NCBI GenBank assembly: GCA_034638255.1 | Contig: JAWPGT010000002.1 | Location: 558,001 to 622,000 of the forward strand | DNA length: 64,000 nucleotides | Reading direction: 5' to 3' | Source: Coprinus comatus | Taxonomy: Eukaryota > Basidiomycota > Agaricomycetes > Agaricales > Agaricaceae | Shown: positions 1 to 13,500 of the stretch, one piece after another | Position numbering within the stretch: position 1 is the stretch's first letter | Layout: each line of letters starts with the position of its first letter | The notes under the pieces: model-generated | The model's input: the letters and a program-made list of their open reading frames with translations, nothing else | What the model was told of the DNA's origin: nothing | The model's database searches: none | Made by a program: the position numbers and the translations under genes

Positions 1-449
1 CTGTCCAATTCGATCACCGCGTGCTTGTAAGCTTTATTTCTTTTAAATAATCTATAATTATTCTCAATCTAACCATGAACCTTCAGGCCATAACAACATA
101 TACAGCTACACTTCTTCTCTGGCTTCAATCTCGACGTCCGGCAATGCGTGCAGTTCTACCACCTCTTACACGTATGGCAACAACCGCAGCTTTCGGAATG
201 GCCAACCTTCAAGTTCTTCTTGGAATTTCAACTTTACTTTATCTCGTTCCTACACCATTAGCAGCTTCTCATCAAGCAGGCAGTGTTGCACTTTTGAGCG
301 CTATGGTTCATTTACTTATCACACTTCGTCGTCCTGGTGTTGCTGCTAGGTATTTCAGACAACTGAAGTTGAGGAATGGAAATAAGGTTCCTTCTGCTGG
401 CGCTCAAGCTACAGCATCTACCAAAACTGGTCCAGAAGTTGGGATCTAG
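1..449 (+). CDS. COX15: Heme A synthase COX15, C-terminal part (5' end outside window)
   Basis: This is the 3' end of the gene for the mitochondrial inner-membrane enzyme that converts heme O to heme A for cytochrome c oxidase. A partial exon (1-26) encodes the family motif VQFDHR. An intron (27-86, gtaagc...cttcag) follows in phase 0, and the last exon (87-449) ends in TAG. About 128 residues are visible. They include two hydrophobic segments around FGMANLQVLLGISTLLYLV and the HQAGS motif, whose histidine is a conserved heme ligand in the family. The tail is short and polar, ending in GPEVGI. The gene is convergent with the proteasome gene at 661, with about 210 bp between the stop codons. 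The assignment rests on the two conserved histidine motifs and the helix order. Confidence 0.88.
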
Positions 450-660
450 GGGAGGATTTAGATTAATAGAATGTATAGTCGTGCTACAGACACCCCCACA
501 CTGCTCATAAAATCATCTAATTTAATTTCTATCAATCGCCATCTCACAACTTTCACCCGTTGGATATACTGTATCATTTAACGAAAAGGAGCCAAAAAAA
601 AAAACACAGTTAAAAAACCGCCTAATGATACACAAAAAAGCTATCCTCATCTCTCCTCTT

Positions 661-1829
661 TCATCCACTCATCTGAACATCACTAGCACCAGTGGCAGCA
701 GGAGTATCCTTTGGTACTATCGTAGCCAAAAACGGTTCCACTTCCTCATTCTCCAAAATCCTAAAAGCACCTTTAGGTTGTGTTTGCTTTGTTTCTTTTT
801 CACTTGGTGGTCCAATTAATCCGATTGAGGTGTTTTGAATTGTGAGTTCTTTATCTTGTTGTAATGTTTCACGAAGTGCGTGAAGACCATGTCTGATTAA
901 ATCTTCAAGTGATGCTGTATAAAAGAATAAGGATAAAAGAACATGGAAAGAGAGAGATAGAGATAGAGATAGAGAGATAAAGAGAGATAGTACGAACCAT
1001 CAGCAAATTCTTCATAATGTTTCTCCAAATAAGTTTTAGCACTTTGACTTCTAGCACCAATTGACATTGCGAAATATTCATATGAATTTCCAGATGGTGA
1101 AAATTCATAAAGATGAGGACCGGTTTCATCTTGTCCTATAACTAAGAAACCAACTCCATAAGGTCGACGTCCATATTCTTGAGTATTTACTTGTGCCTCT
1201 AATTAGGGATAAATGGAGAGAGGGACGTTGTGTTAGTGAATTTAGATTTATGAAATTATTATTTTATTTGACGTACTATCAGCGATACTACCAACTAATC
1301 TGTTCACAGGTATAGGTCTATTGAAAAGCATCTTGGATGACATAGCTTGTTGACGCATAAAGTTACTGTGTTAATGAATAAGTTAGTATATATCAATACA
1401 ATAATTAATATACATACCTAAGAACACGAGCATCAGATGTAAGTCCAGCAATCGCAATTCCAGCATGATCATCTATACGGAACATCTTCTGTTGATACGA
1501 TGCCAATTCACCTGTCGATCTCTAAATTATCACAAAAGAAAAACACACAAATGCATTAATCAATAATCGAGAGGTTTAGTTAAAAAAAGAGAATGAAAGG
1601 AGGGAAAGAGAGAAGAAAAACACTTACCTTCAAAGCCAACAAAACAGCATGAGTCTTTGACCTAAGTCCAACGGCAGCACTTCCTTGTTTAACAGCTTCC
1701 AATGCATATTCAACTTGATGTAATCTACCCTGAGGTGAAAACACAGTATTGTCCGAATCGTATGTGTTCCTAAACTACATAATATATAATTAATATGCCT
1801 AAAGGTTAAGAAATAGAAGAACACACCAT
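661..1829 (-). CDS. PRE5: 20S proteasome subunit alpha-6 (PSMA1/Pre5)
   Basis: This is a structural alpha-ring subunit of the 20S proteasome. The minus-strand exons are 1829-1827, 1774-1628, 1521-1418, 1365-1277, 1198-998 and 914-661. They join in frame to 265 codons plus TGA, close to the usual 260-265. The first exon is only the ATG, and the next begins FRNTYDSD. Family signatures seen are GRLHQVEYA (alpha-subunit N-terminal signature), [27 protein letters not shown] and [16 protein letters not shown]. The C-terminal tail is acidic and polar. Every junction has GT-AG borders and the correct phase. The intron at 915-997 holds a GATA-type microsatellite. The gene is followed upstream on the same strand by the large Q-rich orphan gene. 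Confidence 0.93.
940..991. repeat. GATAGA-type microsatellite in a PRE5 intron
   Basis: On the plus strand the run is built from gagata/gagagata units and lies entirely inside the PRE5 intron 915-997. On the coding strand this gives a long pyrimidine-rich (TCTATC) stretch reaching almost the whole way between the splice sites. No coding role is seen. Confidence 0.7.
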
Positions 1830-1940
1830 GATTTATATTACAGAAAAGCTGGTTTAAAGGACAATGGGATTATGATGATGGACGGTGTGGTGTGTGTTTC
1901 TTCTGTGCTTTTGATCAATCTCCAAGAATCTAGGAAAGCT

Positions 1941-1948
1941 GACGCGTC
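1941..1948. promoter_or_regulatory. GACGCGTC palindrome upstream of PRE5
   Basis: An 8-bp perfect palindrome containing the ACGCGT (MluI box) core lies about 112 bp upstream of the PRE5 start codon. The identical 8-mer occurs upstream of the other proteasome gene in this window, RPN11, at 38976-38983. ACGCGT is the classical MBF binding core in fungi. Use of these copies is an inference from position and sharing only. Confidence 0.35.
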
Positions 1949-2139
1949 CGTGTCCCCTCTTTACAATCTCAAAATGCACGTGATGTCATAAATCACCATT
2001 TGTCGAATTGAGAAAAAAGAAATTGTAGGCAGTACACGAGTGCTTATAACTTTACAATATGGTGTCTACTGGATGATCAGATAGAAGAAGAAATATGAAA
2101 ATGACACAAAGGCAAGAAGAAGAAAAAAGGTATGAACCC

Positions 2140-5100
2140 TCAACGACCTTTCTTATCAACCCTCCATTCCTTAAATATCCCATCCAAGCTCTTATAAATC
2201 AAATGATGAGGCAAACACCTAATAATCTCACCAACCCTCTCCTCTACCTCCGCCTTTCCTTTTTCTTCACTCAAAGCCTTCTGAGCATATTCAACTGCCA
2301 TCCTAAACATCGCCAACACAGCCAAAGATACATGTGTTTGTTGATTCGCATGTGCAGAACCTGGTGTCACTGCTGACAATAGTGGACCTACAACACTAGG
2401 TCCTGAAAGTATAGGTGTAGATTGTGAGAATGGTGTCGCTCTTTCACCACGTACGAGACGAAGTAGAATTTCGAGAATATTATCAATACTATCCGTCATA
2501 TGTGTTTTGAGGAATCGTTGTCGTTCGGTAATAATACCCGCAGTCGAATGGGTTGCCCATCCATCCAATAAAGTCCATATAGTTGGAGGCTATGAGGAGG
2601 AAAAAGTATGAGTATCTTGGCGTATAATCCACATGAAAGGAACTTACACTTACGGGATCATGATCAACCACTTGTATTTTTTTCTCCCAACCAGCGCCAG
2701 CAGCTTCCCCAACCCAAAACATTCTTCCAAAGATACTTCTCAGCCACTCTTGTACATCACCCGTCTTTGCCCACTTCGGTTCTGAAAGCGGTTTATCCGT
2801 GTCCAGATATATAAGTAATGTTACAGTCGACGGCATCACTAAAGTCGAGAATGGTGGGAGCGTCTCATCTGTGGTGGAAGATTCCAGCGCAGGTAAAGGC
2901 GTATATTTTGACGATTGAGAAAGTGTTTCAAACTATATCGATTAGACATCACATGTCAGTCTCTACTCTTGAACGAATGAATGATTTTTACTCACAAGAA
3001 TACCCTTAAGCTCATCATCACCAAATTTATCCACATTTATAAGTACCTCAATTCTACCCAACTGTCTCGAAAGCTTCAAAGTCTGCACAACCTCTGAATC
3101 AATAACTAGCCTTCTATTTCCACCAGCATACGAAATTGAAATCCTATTTGGACTAGGTTCCCTCGCTTTGGTATCCGCCTTCATGCCACTAGGGCCGCTC
3201 TCATCTGAAACGGAGGACGTGGAAGGGATAGTAGTCGATATCGGTGGTGAAACAGGTGGTTCTGGGACGTGTTCATGTTGTGATTCAGTACCATTGCCTT
3301 GTTGAGACGCAAACTCGTGTCCTTCCTCAATAGTATCATCCAACTGTGTAGCTTCGATACTGCCATCTATAGCTTGAGTCGAAGCATCGAAGAGCGTCGT
3401 ATCCCGGCTTTGCGTATCCTCCTGGTTGAAATCTAAAAGCGTCGATTCTGCAGAAGCCGCCTCAAGTGATCTCGGTCCTTGAAGAGAGTTAATGCGTGCT
3501 TGGTCCTCTCTATTTTCCTGCTGTGATTTGCTAGCTGAGGCCTGAGTCGAGTTATTAGTATGATCAACTGTCACATTTTGTTCCACACTGTCAGAAGAAA
3601 CTCGTGCATGAGCTATGAATTCGGATGATAAAAGATCAGATACGGACACAGCAGTGGAAGATGATGACGGTGATGATGGCACAACATTAGACAAAGGAAG
3701 AAAAATAGAGGTCAAAGCAGCCGGAACGGAGGATAAGGTCTCTTTGGTGACCTGAGCGTCACCGGCGTCATTATCGCCTTCACCAGAAAGTGAGCTAGCT
3801 GGTTTGGTCTCTGGACTAGCAAGAACAGGAACAACAGTAGTGTTCGCAGCTTCTGTTGAAGCAGATTCAGAGGGAGAGCCCTCTGGTTGACCAGCTGAGT
3901 TTTGTGCAGGAGGACGTTCGGAAATTGCAGTTTTGCTACTGGAGGCAGTAGTATCATCCGCTCCACCATCATGGGTGGGACCTTCAGAGACGAAAAAGAG
4001 ACTAAGGTCAGTCTTACATGGCAGAGACGATCTCATCAAATACGAAAGATCGTCCGCACCGGAAGTGTCCTCCATACACAGAGAAGAACGCTCACCATCA
4101 ACCTTTCCATCCACATTCCCATCCGCAAATTCAACGTCATCGTTATCAGGATGTCTTAGCAATTCATCGTGAACATCCATTTGCTCCTCTTCCTCGTTTT
4201 CGTCCTCGTGATGGGACGCAAGCTCAGATGGTTCCAACTCAGGAGTTTGTTTATCACCTTCAGTGATAGCTGCCATCAACCAGTCCTCGCTGACTGCACT
4301 AGCTGCAACACTAGCTGCAACACTTGAGCGGTCATCATTGAGCGCCAAACCCATCTGAGGAGGTGGAGGCGGAGCTCGACCTTCCTCATAATCACCATCA
4401 TCATCTTCCAACTTTTTGCGCTTGCCTTTGCGCGTATCAGATGGAATGTCACCATAATAGTTAGAGGAATGTTGAATGGGACGCGAGTCATCAGGTGTAA
4501 CAGGCGTATGAAAATAAAACCGCAACCTCGACTGAGGTTGAGCGTTCTGGGCTGTATCCAGTGACGGCAGACCAGGTATAGACAACTGCGAAGGTTCAGC
4601 ATTAGTACCTGGTGTTACTTTATCATCAACAGTAGTAGCCTCCGCATTGAGCCTTTGTCCATCTGCAGGTGCATCTACTTCAGAGACAGCCTCAAGTGGT
4701 TTCCGTTCATCAAGAGGCTCCTCTTTTAATTTACCGGTTGTTATAGACTCGGGCCCTTCCCCCGCTTCCATTTTGATAGGAGTAGTCTCAGGAAGCGTAC
4801 CCCATGTCCAATGAAGATCAGGTATTTCCAAACCAACAATCTTGAAATCTGTGAAAGTTCGCCGCTTCTCCTTACCGAGACTACCAAAGCTAGTAGAGGC
4901 AGCTCCATCTTTCGGACCTAGAGTATTGCTGTCCTGGCGCGCAGCGCGATTCGGATGTTGGTTTCGGTTGCGGAAATTGTTATTATTTTGGTAGTTGTTA
5001 CTGCCTCCAGCAGAGAAAGACCCGCCTCGTCGATTCTGATTGGCACCACCGAAGTTCCTTTGAGAGCTATGGCCTCTGAGCGATCCACCCGGTTGGTTAG

Positions 5101-5974
5101 CGGTTCTTCCACCACTGCCGCTACCACCACCTGAAAATCCTCCACCACGACCTCGTGCTGCACCTCTGCCACTCATAGAACCTCCCCTGCTGAGACGCGT
5201 TCCTCCTCCCGTTCCTCCTCCACTTCTCCCACCGGCTGCACCTCCCCTTCCGCCTCCACCTCCTGCTGGTCCATGTGGGGCACCAGGAACACCGCCGCGA
5301 TTTCCACCATGACCTGAAGGAGCGAATCCACCTGGACCCTGTGGAGGTTGATTCGGTAAAGGCTGTTGTTGATTATGAGGGTGTCGATTTGAGCTGGGAC
5401 CGTCAAAGCGTTGTCGTTTCGCGGGGGGCAAGTGCTGCGGAGACGCGTGTTGTGTGTGACGTTGTTGTTGCTGTTGCTGCTGTTGCTGCTGTTGAGGCTG
5501 GGGGTGTGGGTGTGGGATATGGGTGAAGAATTGTTGCTGGGGTGGTGGCTGAGAATGAAGATATTGCTGTGGAATTGGCTGAGGAGGAGCTACTGCCTGT
5601 TGGACGTATTGCTGTGGATAACCTGCAGCGGGCTGATATGGGTTGTACGCTGGCTGAGGTGGAGGGGAGATAGGCTGCTGGGCGACAGGTGGAGGATGAT
5701 GGTATTGCTGCTGCTGCTGGAGCTGCTGGAGTTGTTGCTGCTGACGCTGCCACTGAGTTCCGTAGCCATAGTTTGCATAGAGAGCGCTGTGTTCTGCGGG
5801 TGGTCTTGGGGCTGGTTGGGGTGCAGACCACTGTGGATTGTACTGAACTGGGGTTGGCTGAGCAGACCAGTAGGGATACTCTGGCTGGGTGGGCTGTGGG
5901 GGTGGAGGCCCTGGGGGCAGAGGGGGCTGCTGGGGCGCAAAGGACGGTGTAGGGACAAATGGATTTTTGTTCAT
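2140..5974 (-). CDS. Q/P-rich, RGG-rich orphan protein of 1235 residues
   Basis: I do not recognise this protein. Exons 5974-2996, 2932-2654 and 2589-2140 join in frame to 1235 residues. The order is as follows. Residues 1 to about 200 are proline/glutamine-rich with poly-Q runs. Residues 200-340 are a glycine-rich RGG/GGR region typical of RNA-binding, phase-separating proteins. A short ordered island near 370 reads KIVGLEIPDLHWTWG. A long acidic S/T/E-rich linker follows. The ordered C-terminal part of about 300 residues begins near SISYAGGNRRLVIDSE and contains a helical end (VSLAVLAMFRMAVEYAQKAL). The C-terminal order suggests a real fold, and the RGG box suggests RNA contact; both are inferences. 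Its ATG is only 75 bp from the stop of VFA1 on the same strand. Confidence 0.8.
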
Positions 5975-6049
5975 TTACAGAAAGATTAAAAGCGCATTTC
6001 TCTCATTTTTTACTCATCCACACTTGGAACTCCGCCTGCCATTTATAGA

Positions 6050-6673
6050 CTACTCAACTACTCCCTTTGGCACTCCTGGCAGCCGCGGCCCAAGCCTCTG
6101 TGCCTGCGCTGCCTGTCGTCGTCGCCGGTGTTCCGTTTGTCGCACTACGCTACTCAACACTATCACTATATGCGAGATAGAAATATACTTACTAGCATAA
6201 AAATCTCGGTGTAAAATATACCGTTCGTGGGATGGCGTTGGGGCTGCAGCTGGAGCTGGGGCTGGAACTGGAACTGGAACTGGGGCTGCTGGTGGGGTAG
6301 TCTTGTTGTTCGGAGAGCCCTCCTTGGCCTTGTCATCCTCTTCCTTCTTTTCCTTTGCAGCAGCTTCTTCCTTTTCTTTCTTCTTTCGCTCCTTCTCTTC
6401 CCACTCCTTCTTCACCTTCTCAATCTCCTCCGCCGTTACCTGGCTCTTTGTACTCTCATCTTTCACCTTGCTCGCAAAGTTGTTATCATTCAAGTGGCCA
6501 GGGCAGGTGTAAAGAAAGTCGGTAGTATTGATCGTTGCAAGCACCGTCGTCGTGGGCTTGAAGCACACATAACAGGCCTTTGCAGTGCCCGTGGTCTGTT
6601 CTGCACTTTAGATTACCAACCAATTAGATTGGAAATAACTCACTCGCTTGTAGTACAGATTCTGGAAAGACAT
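6050..6673 (-). CDS. VFA1: VPS4-associated protein 1 (Vfa1)
   Basis: This is a small endosomal protein that binds the AAA ATPase Vps4 of the ESCRT-III disassembly step. Exons are 6673-6644, 6595-6193 and 6144-6050, giving 175 residues. The start MSFQNLYYKR is followed by a CYVCFKPTTT motif and FLYTCPGHL, which together form the cysteine-rich N-terminal module of the family. A long charged K/E coiled stretch, a P/A/V-rich linker and the conserved C-terminal HERYILHRDFYAMRQ...HRRRRQ block follow. The second intron (6145-6192) is 48 nt and contains no in-frame stop, so retention would insert 16 residues. The gene is divergent from the formaldehyde dehydrogenase gene, with 126 bp between the two start codons. 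Confidence 0.87.
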
Positions 6674-6730
6674 GTCTTTCTGGTGTCAATCAATAAGATG
6701 CTATTACTCACCACATTTCCCATCCCATAA

Positions 6731-8409
<1,679 letters not shown>

Positions 8410-8540
8410 AGAGACTTTTGTGTTAAGTTAACTATGTATAAATTCAAACTTTTTGAACTGCAAAAATCAAACGTAAACATCTTTACTCGCAATGGACCCT
8501 CGACGAAAAAAAAGCATATGTACACGAAAAAAAAAACCCT

Positions 8541-10246
8541 CTACACCCCTTTATCCTGTAAAGACCTTCTCGCATGTCCATGTCCGCCTGTCACAACTAC
8601 ACCAGTTCCCAAAATAGCTCTCCAAAGTACACCAAGTGCAGCCTTAACTTCTCTTCTCCTAACACCGCTCTTTCTCCACACAGCACCAATAACCATAACC
8701 ACCGCTACTAAAAATGAAAGATCCAAACATAATCGTCTGATAATCACTTTTGTTGGTGATCTTCCTTCATCTCGAGTGAAGAAACGTGCGAGTTTGTGAA
8801 TTAGAGAAATGATATGAGAAATTGGGTTTAAGACGTATGACCACATTCCTAAATCATTTAAATCCCAATTTGGTTTGTTATTACGATTATTGTTGTGATC
8901 TGGACGTCCACTAAAAGAAGAAGAAATGTCTCGAGATGTAAGACCATAAATTGAATTTCGATTACTATTGGATGATGAACGAGATTCGAGAATTTCAAGA
9001 CGTTCAGTTAAAGCGGCCAAGTGAGCTTGAACATTTTCAATAGCACGTTCGAGAGTTATACGTGATGCTGGTCGAATTGGAAGATTATGGTTAAGAGTTG
9101 AGGTTGGTATGACAGGTAAGGATTGAGTTTGACTTCGTGTTCCATACATATGTTGAAGTGGTGAGATTACTCCTGGACGTGAAGTTTCGTAAAGAGAACC
9201 TGGTGGGTGGTATATAGATGCTGGAGTAGATGAAATAGAAGGAGCAGGGAAAGCGGAAGGTGTTTCGTATATAGGTAAAGGTTGAGTTGAAGGAATTCCA
9301 CCACCACCACCACTGATAACTCCTAATGGTGCTTGTTGAGATACAAGGGAACCGGTTATAGGTGTTTGATAGCGTTGAGAAGAGAGAGGTCGACGAGGAG
9401 TTAAATGGGATTGTTGAATGCCACTGTTGGGTCCGATAGAGCGGAGATCTCGAGCTTCATCTTCGTTTTCTCCTTCCGTTGAGCCTTCTCCTTCTGAGGA
9501 TTCATCGTCGTCTCTTGGGTATTGACCTGGGGTTCTTTGGAGTGGATATGGGGGTTCTTGAGAGGCGTTTGAGCCAGAGGACCCGGATCCTGGAGATTGC
9601 ATGGATGCACCTAGGCGAAAATGTAAGTGATGTATTTTAAAAGTTGATGTAGAAAAGGCGCACGACTCAGAACAAGATTTGATGGATCCCCTGAGTATGA
9701 TTCAAGCTCTTGGACCAGAGTTTGTGCAATTGTCTTGTCAGAATAACGTCTCAGAACCTGTCAGTCATAATGAGTGGACATTCATGTGTTTATGTTCAAT
9801 AGTCGTGTGCACCTTTAAGAGTGCTTCAACATAAAGCCATTTCGCTTCATATGGTTCAATGTCTTTATGTTTTGCCCAAGCATCCCTTCAGTCCCTTAAG
9901 TACTAACAGATCTTTGAGCTTTAAGAAAGCATACCATTTTGCCCTTCCTAACATGTCCCAGATACCAGGACGAGGTGACTTGACATTACCAACGGTAGCT
10001 GAGATAAAGCGTCTTGAGTGGAATTATTCATATCCTCAAAAACTCCACTATTACCTTGCTTGTACAAACTACACAACTCACTTCAATAAACTCATTTGAA
10101 ATTTAAACTCATACGTGAACAAAATCGTACCTATACATTTGCAACTTTTCTTCATAGTCCGTCTGAATTGGACCTGTCTTCGGAAGCCCTTGTACGATTT
10201 CTACAGCACGGTCGAATTGAGCATCGATAAGCTCATGAGTCTCCAT
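8541..10246 (-). CDS. Membrane-anchored acyl-CoA-binding protein, ATG37/ACBD5-like
   Basis: This is predicted to bind long-chain acyl-CoA at an organelle membrane. Exons are 10246-10131, 10068-10055 (14 nt), 9998-9935, 9885-9813, 9757-9667 and 9610-8541, giving 475 residues. Residues 1 to about 100 are an ACBP domain: AVEIVQGLP, LYKQATVGNV, SPRPGIWDMLGRAKWDAW and a WLYVEALL helix. An acidic, serine- and proline-rich linker follows, then a short coiled coil (AIENVQAHLAALTERLEILE), and near the C-terminus a hydrophobic helix (LSFLVAVVMVIGAVW) with basic flanks. ACBP, then coiled coil, then C-terminal transmembrane helix is the architecture of ACBD5 and of the pexophagy factor Atg37. Peroxisomal localisation is inferred from that architecture alone. 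The gene is convergent with the formaldehyde dehydrogenase gene (131 bp between stops). Confidence 0.85.
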
Positions 10247-10526
10247 AGTAGGTATGTCGCTACGGAAGAAGAGGTAAAAGGGTTATTGGATTGTGCGTGT
10301 GTGTTTAAGTTCTTAGTCTCTACTCTCCGGGTTCTTCAATACACGTGAATATTTGGCCTGGCATTCTCGTGGCCCGGTGCATATTTGGAAATTCTCTCCT
10401 TCTATTTGATCCGGTGCACGGGCGGCAAGACTCCGGGTCACATATGTACTTACCAATGACGGGATCACCGTATTTACATGATGTGATTTCCTGGGAATTA
10501 TTACTACTCCTTCCATCTTCTCACCC

Positions 10527-13500
10527 ATGACGTCTAGCTCAGAGAAGGAGTTACTGGGATATTCCAAAGTACCTTTACCTGAAGTAGAGGCTCAAATTCA
10601 TATCCATGATTCTCGTCAAACTAGACGTCGCAAACTGGTAATTGCTGTTGTTGGAGTATTAGTGTTTTATGGGATCTTCAAGCGGGCGGTTCTACACACA
10701 TGCCATGATGAACCTTTAGCAGCATGGCAATCTTTACGTCCTCATCGCATTACACCTGAAGAATCAGAGAAGATATTTCTGTAAGATACTTAACGCTAAC
10801 TTTCTTTTCCCTGGTAATCATATTCAATGGTTACTTCTCAGAACTATACCTAACATTGCGAGTGCCCAACAAGCATCTCAAGCATATGCAACACACCCTC
10901 ATCTTGCAGGTTCCGAAAATGATTTTCAAGATGCAAAGAACTTTCTCTACCTTCTCCAGGATTCATTCAATATCCATCCACCACTCGAAGAACCTATCTA
11001 TCCCGCTGGTTCAGAAGAATCTCGTAATGCAATACTCAAGCTTACAACAGAAAGGGCACCCAAGAAGCCGACAGCTTGGATTGACGTCTATTATCCTTTT
11101 CTGAATACCCCACTAGACCGCAGTTTACATATCATCAATGATGAGGGTGTTGAATGGGAAGCTGATCTTGTTGAAGATGGTGACCCTAGGGACTATGAAG
11201 CACACCAATATCGGGATACTGTTCCAACATGGCATGGACTCAGTTGTGCAGGAGATGTTACCGGAGAGTTGATCTACGCGAACTATGGCACTCAAGAGGT
11301 ACATGTGTTCTGGGTTGCTCTGGCCCCTATCGATATTTTTAACCTCATCAATATCAGGATTATGCCCAACTCGTTGCTTCCGGGACCAACTTTACAGGGA
11401 AAATTGTCATTACCCGGTATGGCTACATTTTCCGCGGTCTCAAGGTTCGTTTTACTTCGTTTCATATAATATCATTCTCATATCAAGTTCTGTAGATCAA
11501 AGGAGCAGAAGAACTTGGTGCTGCTGGCGTACTTATTTATTCAGACCCTCGAGATGATGGATTTGTCACTGTTGCAAATGGATACGCACCATATCCTGCC
11601 GGACCTGCTCGAAACCCTACCTCTGTACAGCGAGGTTCAGTCCAGTATCTCTCGCTGTACCCTGGTGATCCTACAACACCCGGATATCCTGCGTATGAAG
11701 ATGCTGAACGTACTGAAGGATCTAATATTCCCTCTATACCAAGTCTACCAATATCTTGGGCTAATGCTGAACGGTTATTGGGTGAAATTGGTGATCTTTA
11801 TGTAAATGCCGAAGATGGATCTCAGAAGTTGAGCGGGAAATTTAGTACGAAGAAAATTCGACTTGTGAATAATGGTAGAATTTCAACCCAAGATTCTGAT
11901 TTCGTCATGATTGTCTAACGCTTTTTTGCACTTAGTTGATACGAAAGTTACACCTATTTGGAACACTATGGCTGCTATTCCAGGACATATCAAGAATGAG
12001 GTTGTAGTTATTGGCTGTCATCGCGATGGTAGGTATTGAAATTTGTTTCGAATCGAGTCGTTTTCTGATTTTAGATATTTAGCTTGGGTGATGGGTGCAG
12101 CAGATCCTATCAGTGGTACCATTTCCCTTCATGAAATTATCAAAGGCCTCGGGACTCTATTGAAAGTTGGTTGGACGCCTCTTAGAACCAGTGAGTTAAA
12201 GTATATATAATATGGTTCTGCTAATACAATTCCAATTCTTCAAGTTGTTATCGCTAGTTGGGATGGTGAAGAATATGGTTTGGTGGGTAGTACTGAATGG
12301 GGTGAAGACTTTGCGGATTGGATATCTGAAAACGTGGTTTCATATCTCAACGTCGATGTTTCTGTTTCTGGCTCACGTTGGAACGTCCGTGGATCACCTT
12401 CACTAGCACATTTGATTAAGGATGTTGCACTTCTTGTCGATCATCCTACTATTCCTGGGAAGAAACTTTGGGATGCTCGTGAAGATAAAGGCCCTTATAC
12501 TGGTTCAATGGCCAATGCTACAGTTGATACCGAATTTTGGAATACCTATCAAGAAGCAGAGGTTGAACGTAAAGCTTCCAAGACCAATGTTAGTCCACTT
12601 GGGAGTGGTAGTGATTATACAGTATTCCTTCAGCGTCTTGGTGTATGTTTCTGTTTCTTGGATCAAGTAAGAATCTAGTACATATTACTTATAATGCATA
12701 AATAGGTTGCAAGTACAGATCAAGGATTTGGATACACTGCTTCGGATGCAGTTTATCATTATCACTCTATCTACGACAGTCCACATTGGGAGGCTGTCTA
12801 TGGTGATCCTGGTTTCTACCGCCATGTAAGTAATAATGTTTCGGTTATTCTTAATATTACTCAATGCCTGGAAATTGGAATAGGTTGCTGTTGCTAAGCA
12901 CCTTGGAATCATGGGTTTGAGATTGACCGATTCTTTACTGGTACCATTAAACACTACACAATATGCTTTTGAACTCGACGAATACCTCGATCGGTAAGTT
13001 TCATATTTTTCAAGTATTACATAACCACTAAAACTGACTGGATATCACAAGTATTGAAGAATTGACAGAAAAACATCTTAGAACCAAGGTTGAATTCTCA
13101 GACCTTCGTGAAGCTATTAAATCAGTTCAAACTGCTAGTCTTCAACTTGATATTGAGAAAGAAGTTGCTCTTAAAGAGTTTGAACGTCTTTTGAAATATC
13201 TTCCTCGTTATCCTTTACACCCCGATCCCCACCATTTCGTACAAGATGGACTTGGAAATAGGAAGGATGAAGAAGCTGAAACTGGTGTGGTCGACTTCCA
13301 GTTCCATGACGGGGCTTTCCAATACCAAACCAAAACCAAAACTTTCAAACGTAAATTGGCAGATATGATCAAAGCTCAATTCGGATTCCCGTCTATCGAT
13401 ATAACTATTCCACAAGTCGCAAAAGGACATAGGATGGAAGCTTGGGAAGATCTTCTAGGATATGCTTATTCAACTGTTGATCATAATCAGAATCATACGG

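Noticed and set aside
5411..5989. Long plus-strand open frame of 192 codons, rich in L and W
   Set aside because: It is the reverse complement of the CAG/CCA-rich coding region of the Q/P-rich protein; such antisense frames arise from codon composition.
9821..10348. Plus-strand frames near 10 kb
   Set aside because: They are antisense to the exons of the acyl-CoA-binding protein.
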